The notes beneath the pieces are model-generated. The model saw nothing but the letters and a program-made list of their open reading frames with translations, did no database searches and had not been told where the DNA came from. A stretch of DNA of 64,000 bases from Antennarius striatus (lineage: Eukaryota; Chordata; Actinopteri; Lophiiformes; Antennariidae): contig NC_090794.1 of the NCBI RefSeq assembly GCF_040054535.1, positions 8,856,501 through 8,920,500 on the forward strand, written 5' to 3'. This document shows, piece after piece, positions 25,401 through 61,752 of this stretch. The translations under genes were made by a program, and so were the position numbers. Each line of letters opens with the position of its first letter. Position 1 is the first letter of the stretch.

Positions 25401-28400
25401 AGGTGTCAACGCCATTTCATATCCATGCATGAGACTGAGGGATGACAACATGCAGACCACATATGATGTGGTTCTCTGTAGAATGTCAGATTTTAGAGCT
25501 GTTCATAAATTAGTGGTGTTGAATGTTTAAAAAAGTCAAATTGAGTTAATCAAAATAACAGATTGCAACTTCTATATAAGTGGATAAAATGTCATTTTGG
25601 TGTCATTTGAAACCCTTTAAAATGCAAACAAGACGCAACAAAATCACCCTACTTTATCATAACTTTCTCAGAGGTTTCACGTGTTTATGTGAGTTTGCAT
25701 TGTGTTTACATTTGTACAACCCAAAGTCAAAGGTAGCAGTTGTTAAATACAGTATTTATTTACTTTTCACTTCAAGGTGTCCAGGTTCGCCAATAGACAG
25801 CTTTGTAAAAAGTAGAGGGAATGTCCATCTTTATGCATCATTTAAAAACTTCTCCAACCTCTCTGTTAATCATCTCGGATTAATCAGTGCCTGCAGCAAT
25901 ACGCCTGTGCAGGTTTATGAAGCTTCTTAATTCGCAGTTTTTACTCAGTGCTATAGATTATGGTGTTTTTCATTTTGAATTAATTTAATGATTATATCCT
26001 CCATTAAAGGGCGGCACGGTGGCGCAGTGGTTAGCGCTGCTGCCTCACATCACGGCGGACCCGGGTTCGAGTCCCGCTCTGTGCGGAGTTCGCATGCTCT
26101 CCCCGTGTCTGCGTGGGCTCTCTCCGGGTTCTCCGGCTTCCTCCCACCTCCAAAAGCATGCGCTTCAGGTTGATTGGCCGGTCCCAAATTGACCATAGGA
26201 GTGAGTGAGTGAGTGTGTGTGTGAATGCTTGTTTGTTTCTGTGTGGCTCCACGGTACACTGGCGTCGTGCCTGGAGTGTCCCCCGCCTCACGCCCTGAGA
26301 CTGCCAGGATAGGCACTGGCTACCCCGCGACCTGCGTTAGCGGATTAAGCGGGTTAGAAAATGAATGAATGAATCCTCCATTAATTCTTTCCTTGAAAAT
26401 CCATTGGAAAATGTTTAAAATGTCTTCAAGTTATCACCCAACGGCTCTAATGATATCAAATTTTTTGGCAATATTCCACTTGTGTGTGCTGTGCTTCCAT
26501 CATGTGTCACATGTTACTGACTTGTTTTGAATCGCCTTGCTTTGCATGCAGGCAGGCAACGATGGAGAAAGCATCGGCAACTGTCCCTTCTCCCAGCGTC
26601 TCTTCATGATCCTCTGGCTCAAAGGGGTCGTGTTCAACGTCACCACCGTCGACCTTAAGAGGTTAGAAAATGGGAAGCCGTCGGAATAAAAACACGCTGA
26701 TGTGCTCAACGGTTTCCTTATTGATTTCTTTCTTTTTCGCGTCCTCTGCAGGAAGCCAGCAGATCTGCACAACCTCGCTCCTGGCACGCACCCTCCTTTC
26801 CTGACCTTCAACGGAGAGGTCAAGACCGATATCAACAAGATTGAGGAGTTTCTGGAGGAAACGCTCTGTCCTCCAAAGTAATTCAACTGGAAGGTTTTAC
26901 AGCACGTAGTTTACAGTATGAGATTATATTACCGACTGCACACACACACGCTGTTTCAACTGGATTTATTTCACTTTACTGTTGAAAGGCCAGGAAACAC
27001 TGCAGTCCAATAAAAGTGAATATATGCTATTTGAATAGTGATGCAAACTCATATATGCCTTGCTGCTTATTGTTTGTAGAAGCCGTAAATCGTTTATGAA
27101 TGGCTATAAGTGTCTAAGGCACTTTTGCATGTGAAAACAAAAAGCTTAACTATATGAACTTCACTGACTGCAGCCCCAGCGTGACAAAAAAAAAAAAAAA
27201 GACAAGCCAGGTTTATTCATTTATGTTTGTTATCTCTCCCCCCTTAAAAATCAGAACCAGTGAGTGAGTAGCTGCAGAGAAAAATGTCAGATTAACTCAA
27301 AATTGCATTTATTGCCTGCAAAGTTGGGGTTTTTCTTTACATTACAAACAGACCTTAACATGAGAGAGCTTATGGTGTAGTCGGCCAACCCAGTGTGAGT
27401 GTGTAACATGTTTTCAGTCTGAGTGGAGCACTAGCCCAGGTGTTAATGCTATCCAGATGGTTTAGTCTGCTCTTACTACATCTCCTGCCTCCCTCCAGAA
27501 CCCTCTCAACCACTCTCCCCCACCCCCTGTCTGCTCAGGTATCCCAAACTGGCTGCCAAGCAGCGAGAGTCCAACACAGCTGGAAATGACATATTCGCCA
27601 AGTTCTCGGCCTACATCAAAAACACCAAGCAAGAGGCCAACCCTGGTGGGCTGCTCATTCATGCCGTTTACACTGAGCAACATGAAATAATTTTATGGCA
27701 GCCATTAATACGTTCCTCCACCAGGTCGTAGCAAAGGCTCGTATGTGGATATACCTCTGTCTCATGTCTTTAGTTTTACTGCCACCTAGTGAGGTTATCG
27801 ACACAAAGGCTTTGTCACTTTTAACTTGTCTTGTTTACGTCCTTGTGTTTGTGGTCTGTGTTAAGTCCTGGAGAAAGGTTTAACCAGAGCTCTGAGGAAG
27901 CTGGACACCTACCTGAACAGTGTCTTGCCGGACGAGATCGACGCAGACAGCATGGAAGAGGAGAAGTTCTCGAACCGGTGCTTCCTTGATGGAAACGAGT
28001 TCACTCTGGCAGACTGCAACTTACTGCCCAAACTGCACATAGTCAAGGTAAAAGAGGACAAATATCTGACAAAGAGTTTATAAATGTGGATGATTCCGAT
28101 TTAGAAACCCTGCAAAAAAGAGGAATATGTGGTTTCTATAGTCTTGGACATCAAGTACTCATTTTCAAATAAAAAAATATTGTTTTGAAATTCATAACAC
28201 TCCTACAACTGCTTGTTATACAGCAATAAAAAGGTTAAATAGTTCCAGTGTGAAACAGTTTTAGACCTGCCACTCTGGGAAAAAGGTAATAATAGAATGT
28301 AGAATACACAACAGTTCAAATGACAAGTTAGTAGTACTACCTAGAGCAGTTGAACACTTTAGCAGATGTTGGGCAGTTCTTTGCCAAACTATTTTTAGAT

Positions 28401-28664
28401 CCAGTCACAAGATTTCCTGAAGGTGGGTTTTAAATGTCTAACCTAAACCAAGTTGGTCTTCAGTTCATGTCAAAGTCTCAACTTTGTCACCTCTCCTAGG
28501 TCGTTGCTAAGAAGTACCGCAACTACGACATCCCCTCAGACATGACAGGTGTGTGGCGGTACCTGAAGAACGCCTACACACGTGACGAATTCACCAACAC
28601 CTGTGCCGCCGACTCTGAGATCGAGAACGCCTACAAAGACGTGGCGAGGAGGCTGGCCAAGTAA
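18504..28664 (+). CDS. clic5: Chloride intracellular channel protein 5, long isoform (~542 aa)
   Basis: CLIC proteins are soluble, GST-fold proteins that can insert into membranes; CLIC5 associates with ezrin and actin in microvilli, podocytes and hair-cell stereocilia. Exons 18504-19442, 26552-26661, 26752-26877, 27539-27645, 27866-28047 and 28500-28664 join in frame. Shared exon lengths 110/126/107/182/165 are those of the CLIC family. The conserved core contains [20 protein letters not shown] (glutaredoxin-like CPFS motif plus putative membrane segment), [41 protein letters not shown] and [12 protein letters not shown], all CLIC5-like. The N-terminal 313 residues are acidic and low-complexity, with a (VEEVK)n tract at residues ~98-219. 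They do not resemble the mammalian CLIC5B first exon as I recall it; in style they recall CLIC6/parchorin. The exon ends PDISLFVK, the standard CLIC splice position. Confidence 0.88.
18795..19160 (+). repeat. Coding 15-bp minisatellite encoding (VEEVK)n
   Basis: About 24 units of 15 bp, mostly perfect. A 60-bp block at 18841 containing [20 protein letters not shown] recurs at 19051 with two base changes, an offset of exactly 210 bp or 14 units. Both strand asymmetry (purine-rich sense strand) and frame are kept throughout. Confidence 0.95.
19443..23200. other. clic5 intron between the alternative first exons
   Basis: No exon found. It contains a duplicated segment (21525-21580 and 22010-22055) and a TATAAAAG at 20740. 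Runs such as (G)12 near 22951 lie close to the short-isoform promoter. Confidence 0.7.
21516..22055. repeat. Pair of locally duplicated segments
   Basis: The phrase TCTTCAAAATTGATCTCCC and the following ATTCCCTT.ATTTAACATCAACTC occur near 21535 and again, slightly changed, near 22008. A related CTCCTGGCTGCT phrase is at about 21304. The copies lie about 470 bases apart in direct orientation. Confidence 0.7.
23020..23280 (+). promoter_or_regulatory. clic5: Probable promoter and 5' UTR of the clic5 short isoform
   Basis: The stretch just before the short first exon must hold its 5' UTR and proximal promoter. E-box-like CACCTG occurs near 23086 and an AT-rich AGATATTTAA near 23100. There is no clear TATA box, so the exact start is unknown. 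Confidence 0.35.
23281..23331 (+). CDS. clic5: clic5 short-isoform first coding exon
   Basis: Seventeen codons, [17 protein letters not shown], then the donor GTAAGA. It ends in phase 0 and joins [11 protein letters not shown] in exon 2, as in mammalian CLIC5A. Confidence 0.92.
23281..28664 (+). CDS. clic5: Chloride intracellular channel protein 5, short (CLIC5A-type) isoform, 246 aa
   Basis: An alternative first exon (23281-23331) encodes [17 protein letters not shown] and splices to the same five exons as the long form. It matches mammalian CLIC5A in length (251 aa) and start (DRDPEIELFVK). The CPFS cysteine falls at residue 28. Its own promoter must lie in the 3.8-kb intron after the long first exon. 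The two starts would give a small, core-only protein and a large one with an acidic extension, probably in different tissues; that is inferred from the family. Confidence 0.93.
23945..24236 (+). mobile_element. Degenerate SINE copy related to the 26008 element
   Basis: It shares TCTCTCCAGG, CTTCCTCCCACCTCCAAAA, CATGCGCTTCAGGTT, a CCCGCCTCACG block and the AATGAATGAATGA tail with the copy at 26008-26372. The B-box part of the tRNA-like head is missing, so this copy is internally deleted and older. Confidence 0.8.
26008..26372 (+). mobile_element. Full-length tRNA-derived SINE with 12-bp target-site duplication
   Basis: The head contains a tRNA-type A box (TGGCGCAGTGG, 26020-26030) and a perfect B box (GGTTCGAGTCC, 26064-26074), the internal RNA polymerase III promoter. 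The tail ends in a GAAT tetranucleotide repeat. The 12-mer ATCCTCCATTAA flanks it exactly at 25996-26007 and 26373-26384, as expected from target-primed retrotransposition. It lies in the clic5 intron before exon 2. The type is a high-copy teleost SINE; the family name is not certain. Confidence 0.93.
26552..26661 (+). CDS. clic5: clic5 exon 2 (CPFS and putative membrane segment)
   Basis: 110 nt, acceptor GCATGCAG, donor GTTAGA. It encodes [18 protein letters not shown] through TTVDLK, the region thought to insert into membranes. Confidence 0.95.
26752..26877 (+). CDS. clic5: clic5 exon 3
   Basis: 126 nt, acceptor CTCTGCAG, donor GTAATT. It encodes [19 protein letters not shown] and the thioredoxin-fold end [12 protein letters not shown]. 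Confidence 0.95.
27539..27645 (+). CDS. clic5: clic5 exon 4
   Basis: 107 nt, acceptor TGCTCAG, donor GTGGGC. It encodes [19 protein letters not shown] and [16 protein letters not shown]. Confidence 0.95.
27866..28047 (+). CDS. clic5: clic5 exon 5
   Basis: 182 nt, with an AAG-type acceptor (GTCTGTGTTAAG) after a T/G-rich tract, and donor GTAAAA. It encodes [17 protein letters not shown] through [10 protein letters not shown]. Length and phase match the family, which supports the unusual acceptor. Confidence 0.92.
28500..28664 (+). CDS. clic5: clic5 exon 6 (terminal)
   Basis: 165 nt from acceptor CTCCTAG to TAA. It encodes [17 protein letters not shown] through DVARRLAK, the conserved CLIC C-terminal helix bundle. 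Confidence 0.95.
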   Translation, partial: VVAKKYRNYDIPSDMTGVWRYLKNAYTRDEFTNTCAADSEIENAYKDVARRLAK

Positions 28665-28790
28665 CCTAGCGACTGATCGTAGCTCAGACAAAACCAGTAC
28701 AACACAAAAATATCTCTATCAAAGTACACATTACTCTTCTTGAGTCTTCATCAGTGACATTTTTACAAAGAAAAAATGTTTTTCTGTTTC

Positions 28791-28796
28791 AATAAA
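28791..28796 (+). terminator. clic5: clic5 polyadenylation signal AATAAA
   Basis: Canonical AATAAA 127 bases after the stop codon, in an otherwise compact 3' UTR. Confidence 0.75.
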
Positions 28797-28849
28797 GTCA
28801 TGTTACAGATGTCAGTGCATTAGGGTGGCTTGTACTCCTCAACAGGATT

Positions 28850-35189
<6,340 letters not shown>

Positions 35190-35190
<1 letters not shown>

Positions 35191-37833
35191 ATGTTACAAA
35201 ATTCCTATTTTATTCTTAAAATAAACAAACTGTACAATGCCAATTTCACTCACTGTTGTCAGGTCTGATTGTCCCTTTATAAATGATGATCTTTATGAAA
35301 CGTACCAAGACAAAAATAATGGAGTCGCCATTGGTTTCAATTTCCTGACAAGATTTCATGAGAGAAGAAGCATAACAGACACAAAACGTAAACGTTACAT
35401 AAGAACAGGGTAAGGTATGGTTTCCAGGATATCATACACATTGATCATTAAATAATACATGGTTTCTGACAACAGTTTGTAGGCAACATTTGTACCAGTT
35501 AAAAAAAAAAAAAGATGACACTCCTCTTTTCAAGAAACACAAACAAAGAAGCAGTTGAGGACAAAATGGGATGTCAGTGCTGCACGATAGAGAAAGAAGC
35601 AGGAAGAAGTGGATGAAATAAAGTCTGGTGGTTGTGTGTAATGGCTATCGCAACAATCTATTGATGTTTTTTTTGTCCTCTTACGTTATACTGTAACAGC
35701 TAAAAAAGACATTCTGCTCAGGCTGATGTAGTTGTGAAATGTAAGGTGACATGTTCAGCTCTACTAGTCAAGTTCAGAACATCCTCTGCACAGACTGGGA
35801 ACGAGGCAGTATGTGCAAACGTCCAACGAAAAGCCTGAAGTCTGATCCCTGGAAAGGGCTGTGTGCTTCTCAGCTTTTCCCAAATTGGGTTATTATATTA
35901 CCCACACTACTACACACAGTCTGAATATCATATTGTATGGAGACAAGAAAAGTTTTTTTGTTTTTTTTTAAATACCAGCTTTGATTCCAATGTAAATGTA
36001 TTGTTTGCCCAAGTGTTATCCATTCTGCACCAGTGTGTGTGTGTGTGTGTGTGTGAAAACAGTGGTGTTATATCTACACTGAGGATCAAAACCAAGAGCC
36101 CTACTGGCAGCCAGCCGCAAGTGCTGCTAGAAATTAAACAAGGAATAAGTGCTTAATGAAACAAACAAACACAAGTCTCCCATATTTTTTGGTTAGTCGT
36201 TTTGCTGCCAGCAGCTGAATCCCATCACCTTTGTTTTTGCAATTTTTCATCATGTCAACCTTTTTTGTAAAAAAATCTCACATTGCAATTTTAATTGGGA
36301 TAATATCAACAGAATAAATTTAGATGACAGTGGAAGGTGAGGTCGTTGCAGATCTATTTGGAAAACTGTGTTAACAAGTCGACAAAAGGAAAATAAATAA
36401 ATGTGAAGGAATGTCAAAGTCCTTTTAGTCTTTGACTGTGAGGGTTTCATTTCAGTCTCAGAGACCGAAAGAGAAAAAAACAAAAGAAACAAAGACATAC
36501 CAGTGTGTTACACACTAAGACACACGTTTTCAAAGCCACCTTTTGCACATATTATGAAAGCTACGATTGAATTGGCATCTTTTTTCTTTTCTTTTTTTGA
36601 TGGAGCAATCAGCTTAACTGGATATAAAAAATACACATGCAGATTTATCAAATCTGTGAGATTTGAGATCATCCAAAGATTATTCCAGTCCTGAGGAGTT
36701 CAAGTACATGTAATAACTGAGCCTTGAAATCAGACCTTCTTCACTGGAGTGCACTCAAGCACAGGCATGACCCTGTTGTAATCATCTTTGGCCTACGTGT
36801 CAATCTACAGTTTCATATTGGGCATACATATCTGTGTGCATGTTAAAATAGACAAACTCAAGGAATCGAGTTGAATTTACCCACTGAATGATTATTTTTC
36901 CCACTGAAGCTCATTTTCATGGTATGTTGCCAAGAGGCATTATGCGAGCTATTGCTCAATAAATACCCAAGTTTTAAATCCAGCCAACTATGTGTCATCG
37001 CCTGGTGAGGATGTTGGACTCTTAATGTGTGGAGCAGTTAAACTGGAAGTTGCACCAGAAGAAACATGTCGCAATACTCTTTGGAAATTACATTTCATAC
37101 TCAAAAGCATTTAAATCTTTGGGTACGACAAAAAAATTAAACATCTCTGTCTCTCTCGCTCTCTTTTAAATTATCTATAAAAAACACATCATTTTAACTT
37201 AGTTATATAGATGCATCAAAAATATTCAGATTACACTTCTTTGACTCAAGTTTCAAATACAATACATAATTTATGGCTTTTATAAGTTAAAACGAGGAAA
37301 ACGCCTCAATCTACATCAATGTTTCACCCACAATATACAAGTTAAATTAATTGGTTTTAAGCAAATTTACTGTCCATACCTCTTAAGGTAACGTGTGTTA
37401 CTCTCATCACGCGCTGCTCAGTGCCTAACTTTCATCTTGATATTGTCGTAGTACAAAAACATGCTCTGCAAAATGCCTTAGTGAAATACAAACGCTATAC
37501 AAAAAAGGCAGTCTTTTACAAATATTGATGAAGCGTCCCTTAGCTTGTGGATTATAATGAAACTGAAATAATGTCTCGTCCACTTGGGCCTATTAAAATG
37601 GTCATTATTGCTGTGAGACTCCCATTGCAGTGCTGTGATCAGAGCACATTCTTTGAGGAAGTCCACAAAAGTCCGGTCTTTTTTTTTGTGTTAAATTTCA
37701 AACTTAATTTCCAAGCAAAAAGTACAAATAGCTGATGAGAGCTCAAAAATCCCCTTTTCAATTAAAAAAGGTTTGTGCTTTCAAACCAAGACATCACTTC
37801 ACTGCCAACCCTAACCCTAGCCCCTGGATTTCT
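35190..37833 (-). other. runx2: Probable runx2 3' UTR
   Basis: From the TGA at 37834 down, the only canonical minus-strand AATAAA I find is at 35214-35209, giving a 3' UTR of about 2.6 kb. Long AT-rich 3' UTRs are usual for RUNX2. The exact end is not proven. Confidence 0.45.
35209..35214 (-). terminator. runx2: Candidate runx2 polyadenylation signal
   Basis: AATAAA on the minus strand, followed by a U-rich stretch in the sense direction; the first canonical signal after the stop codon. Confidence 0.4.
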
Positions 37834-57560
<19,727 letters not shown>

Positions 57561-59557
57561 GTATGTCCAAGCGCGTAATCGGTTATACTGTTACAGGAAA
57601 AGCGCGTCGACGCAGATGCTCGCGAATGTTTTGTCTGTCTCCTTTCAGTGAAAAGTCAAAGCGCTGCTCCAGGTGCGTCATTGAAGTCTTTGTGCCAAAC
57701 TGAACGTCTCTCAAAAGCCCGCAGGCTAAGTACACGCGCAAGTTTTTCAAAGAAAACGGATTAAGATTTAACAACACTTCTAAGAGCTATTAATAACAAC
57801 GCAAATCTTTCAAACTCGACTTATATTTCCGTAATGATTCTCGCCCGTGCCACGGACTTTGTGTAGGGTTAAAATGTTGACGAAGTCGGGGGTTGGAAAA
57901 GGGGGGGAATCATCGCCGGTGAGATGAAGGAGGCGGAAAATAGAATCCCGTTTTGTAGCCGTAAATGTGGTTAGTGTTTGGAGGCCGGGGTTTCCCTTGC
58001 TCAGGCTTTTTGCGGTTTATATAGCTCCAGCGCCCAGCAATTATTGCGCTGATGCGACTCCAACACGTGGTGTCTGGAGTCAGATCCATTCCCTCTGCCA
58101 TAATCTATCACGCCTATATGGACGACAGGACAGGTCTATGTGTAATGTCTATACCTGTATGAAACACACCCGGGGATATATTTCATGCTTTCTCTATCCT
58201 CATTCACAGTTAGACGCTCTCACACAGCCGTACATACCGACATGCTACCGCTTTCCCGGACCCTCGGCGCGCTTCTAACTGGTGGACGGTCATTTCCAGT
58301 CAGTAACACGCGTCGGTCAGTGTTGTGTTGCGGCTGTTTTGACAAAACGAGGCGATCGGGAAGCCGAGCCCCCGGGGGAAAAGTGATTCAGAATGCACTC
58401 CATATAAGACAGGAATGAGTGAGTCACTGAAGAGCGGCGAGTCAGGTAAAGGTGCAGGTGTAGAGTTTCACTTGGTCACAGGGGAGAGCTGTTGTGCAGG
58501 TGTACAGGTCGTCTACTTTACACGAGCTTTAATTTACTTTTATTCACACATGTGGCTATTTCTTTTAATACTAAAGGTCCTCTGAGGAATTCAAATAAAT
58601 TACAAGAGAACGCTGAATATCACACAACATGCAGTTATCATGTAGCTGCAATTCTTTAAAGATGCCAGGAGATGAGGCTCCGGGCCAGCGCGCAACTCGG
58701 CGTTTAATCATTTGCATATCTAACCGCAACAATTTGTGAATTACAAATAAGTACATTTACTTAAGTGCTTAATGTGAGACTTCATTATATTAAAAAAAGG
58801 AAATTCTGTATTTTCCTCTCTTTTACATTTAATTTACGATATAGATTTTACATACAGCATATTATGAAGTTTAAAAATATTTTGAGTATGTTTGTGGCTT
58901 AGATTACTCAAAAGGTAACCAAGATAACTTTTCTTCTCCATAATATAAAAAAGAAAAATTCTTCTCAAATGTAAATACATAAGTAGTGATATAACAGTAA
59001 AATCAGTGCTCCGAATGCTTTTTCCTTTCACAAAATAATATGATAGTAATTTCAAATCGGAAATGTTTTGTACTTAAGAAAGCAAGCATACTTCCTCCAT
59101 GATTGCAACAGCAATAAAGCAGAAATGTTGAAATAGAAATCATTTCCAGGTCAGTATAAACCAAACAAAATAATTTAAACCATTTTATTAACTGTAATAG
59201 GATACATCAACGTCCCATCTCTGTGTAAAATTCTTAAAATGTAATTTCATTCTTTAGTGGTGTTGTTGAAATGTCTCATTCAGTGGAAGTTAGTCTGCAG
59301 GCCTGCATCGCCTGCTCTTCCTGTGTCTACTGTAGAGGGCATCATCCACCCTCTGTGAGACTCCATATCTTGCCAGCTCTCACCATTCACCCCACCCTCG
59401 GCCCTGAGCACCCATCAGTCTCCCAAAAAGTCTTTTTTGAGCACCACATCACAGAGCAGCATGTGTGTTGCCACTGTGTGTTCCTTTTACGTTGCTCCCA
59501 AACAAGCTTTTATTGCAGAAAGACTTTAAGACAAAAGGCCTTTGATACTGCAGGCCC

Positions 59558-59960
59558 ATTTCAAAACAAGGCAGTCAGAGACAGCAACATCCCGCGACAC
59601 CCCTGAATTCAAAATTTTACCCTGACCTTGCGTAGATCAAAGATCAAAGCTAGTGCTCTGACTTACTGTCATTGATCAAAGCATGAGCTTTGATCTATGG
59701 TCTTACTCACACTGGCCTTCTCCCTCGTCTTTCTATCTTATCCGGTTCCTGAGTGTACGAAACTTGAAATTTGACCTTGACCTAAATTTCTCAAGATCAA
59801 GGTCATCATCTCATTTTCATCCCCTTTGCACCCTGAGTAATGCGTTTTGTTTCATCTTTCTATATGCAACGGTTGCAAAGATATTTGGTGGACTAACGAA
59901 CAAACAAACAGACAAACACACGAACACTGATAATTACAATACATCACCGCTTTGAAGTGG
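59558..59960 (+). mobile_element. Dispersed repeat, copy B, with retroposon-like 3' tail
   Basis: The first 170 bases are the reverse complement of 8438-8630. After that come TTGACCTTGACC / CAAGATCAAGGTCATC, a run of AACAAACAAACAGACAAACA and an end ATTACAATACATCACCGC then GTAATAA. This series is like the 3' ends of abundant fish retroposons. No reverse transcriptase frame is present, so it is a truncated or non-autonomous copy. Confidence 0.65.
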
Positions 59961-60225
59961 GATGTAATAAAAGGGACTTCTGAGAGGCACAGCTGTCAGG
60001 TTATTTGGGTCCTCTTGTGGTTTTTTGCAGCAGGTTTTTACACTATAAAGTTGTATATAGCTTTATACATTGAGAATAAGATTTCTGTGTTGAGAGAAAA
60101 AAAGCAGTATTAAAGTCTGAGAACTGAAAGTGACTTGAAATAACATGACTTATTGTGTTTCTAAATATGAATGTATGTGGTTGTGCACATGAATGCATGT
60201 CTGTGTGTCTGTTGGTGGGTTTGTG

Positions 60226-60297
60226 CGATATATATATATATATACTGTATATACACACATACATATATAATATATATATGTGTGTGTGTGTGTGTAT
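60226..60297. repeat. (TA)n/(TG)n simple tract
   Basis: TATATA repeat with CTGTATATAC, then TGTGTG repeat, partly self-complementary. Confidence 0.95.
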
Positions 60298-61697
60298 AGA
60301 GTCTGAAAGCACTGACACGCATCTGGCACCTTGTCATGTGGATGGGGAGGAGGAAAAAAAGAGTGATTGAGTTACACTTCCCCTCTGTGTGCCTCAAACA
60401 CCAAAAATATGGTTCAAATTGTCCAACATTCTCAAAGATCAACTCAGAATTCATGGATGGATAAATGTGAATAGTAGTAATTAAATCTATACAAGTGATA
60501 AACATGGCCTTGCAGGAACCGTGGAGCCAGTTATTCCAGCAGAGTTAAGTTTCAGCTTTGATAACATCACCGTTTCACCACTGAATTCATTTGGCATAAT
60601 ATGGAAAACATAATTATGGATTGGAATTTAATTCAGGAAATGTTAAGGTTGAAAATAACCCTCAAGTCAATTTCATGCCATCAATTTAATCAGCCTAATT
60701 ATTCTTAATGCAGATATAGAATTTTAGTTTAGGAGCCATTTTCTATGATTTATTCATGAAAGGCACAGCAGTGAGTCCATTAAATAACATACACATCTCA
60801 TTTGTATCCAGACACTCAGCATAGACTCATATTTTTAGGTCAGCTAATCAGTCTTAAATTACATCTTTCCGCAGTCTGTTATTGTCCCATCAGAGGCAGT
60901 GACAGGAAGAGCCTCATCCCAGGCCCCATATGCCCCTCAAACCCTTCCTTCCACCCCAGAATAGTTGTGACTTAAACCCTGACAAGCTCGGATCATCAAA
61001 GACTGTTTTTCCCATCTGACTCTGCTTTGCCTCTCTGGTGTACATTCAGCATCTGTCTTCCAGCTCTCTGCAGGATACGGCCTGTGCTCACATACAGCCG
61101 TAAGGCCTACTGGCTTTGTGTTGGTCAGAGGTGGGGCAATCCCAAGATTATCCATTGTTTGATGTCCCAAAGATGTCAGGAAAACACCAGGAGAGGTAGT
61201 TATAGAGAGTAAAATAATATGTTAAAAAGATTTGAATTCTGGCTTCAGAGTAACTACAGGAACCTTTACACAGATATCGGACCTGCCCCACTCTACGTTA
61301 TCAGACTTAATATCATGTTGTAATGAATCTAGCGTAATCTGGTTCGTTTGGCACGGCTGCTGCTCGCCTGGCGCGCAGCTGGGTCGTCTCTCTCAGCTCT
61401 GGTATTATTCATCTACTGTGTTACACTGGCTTGGAGTCATTTCACAGTAGGAAAAGTCACTAACAGAGAGGAACCACAGTGTACCACATTAAACAAGATG
61501 TGCATTTTATGATTTATGATAGTAATAGTATTTCTCTTACTCCATTTCAGTCTTTGTATTCAATAAAAATGGAATTCAGCTGACACCCTCAGTCATTTTT
61601 CCTGTCAAGATAGTCATTGTATAATAAAATTTCTGCTCTCTTTCCCACTCATCACAAACATTCTGTGAACTACTAATATACTGTATGTAGCCTCTGC

Positions 61698-61700
61698 GCG

Positions 61701-61748
<48 letters not shown>
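61698..61748. repeat. (CA)n microsatellite
   Basis: GCGCGCACG followed by about 22 CA units. Confidence 0.97.

Positions 61749-61752
<4 letters not shown>

Noticed and set aside
27695..27883. 62-residue open frame between clic5 exons 4 and 5
   Set aside because: It is intronic; the clic5 frame and exon lengths are fully explained without it.
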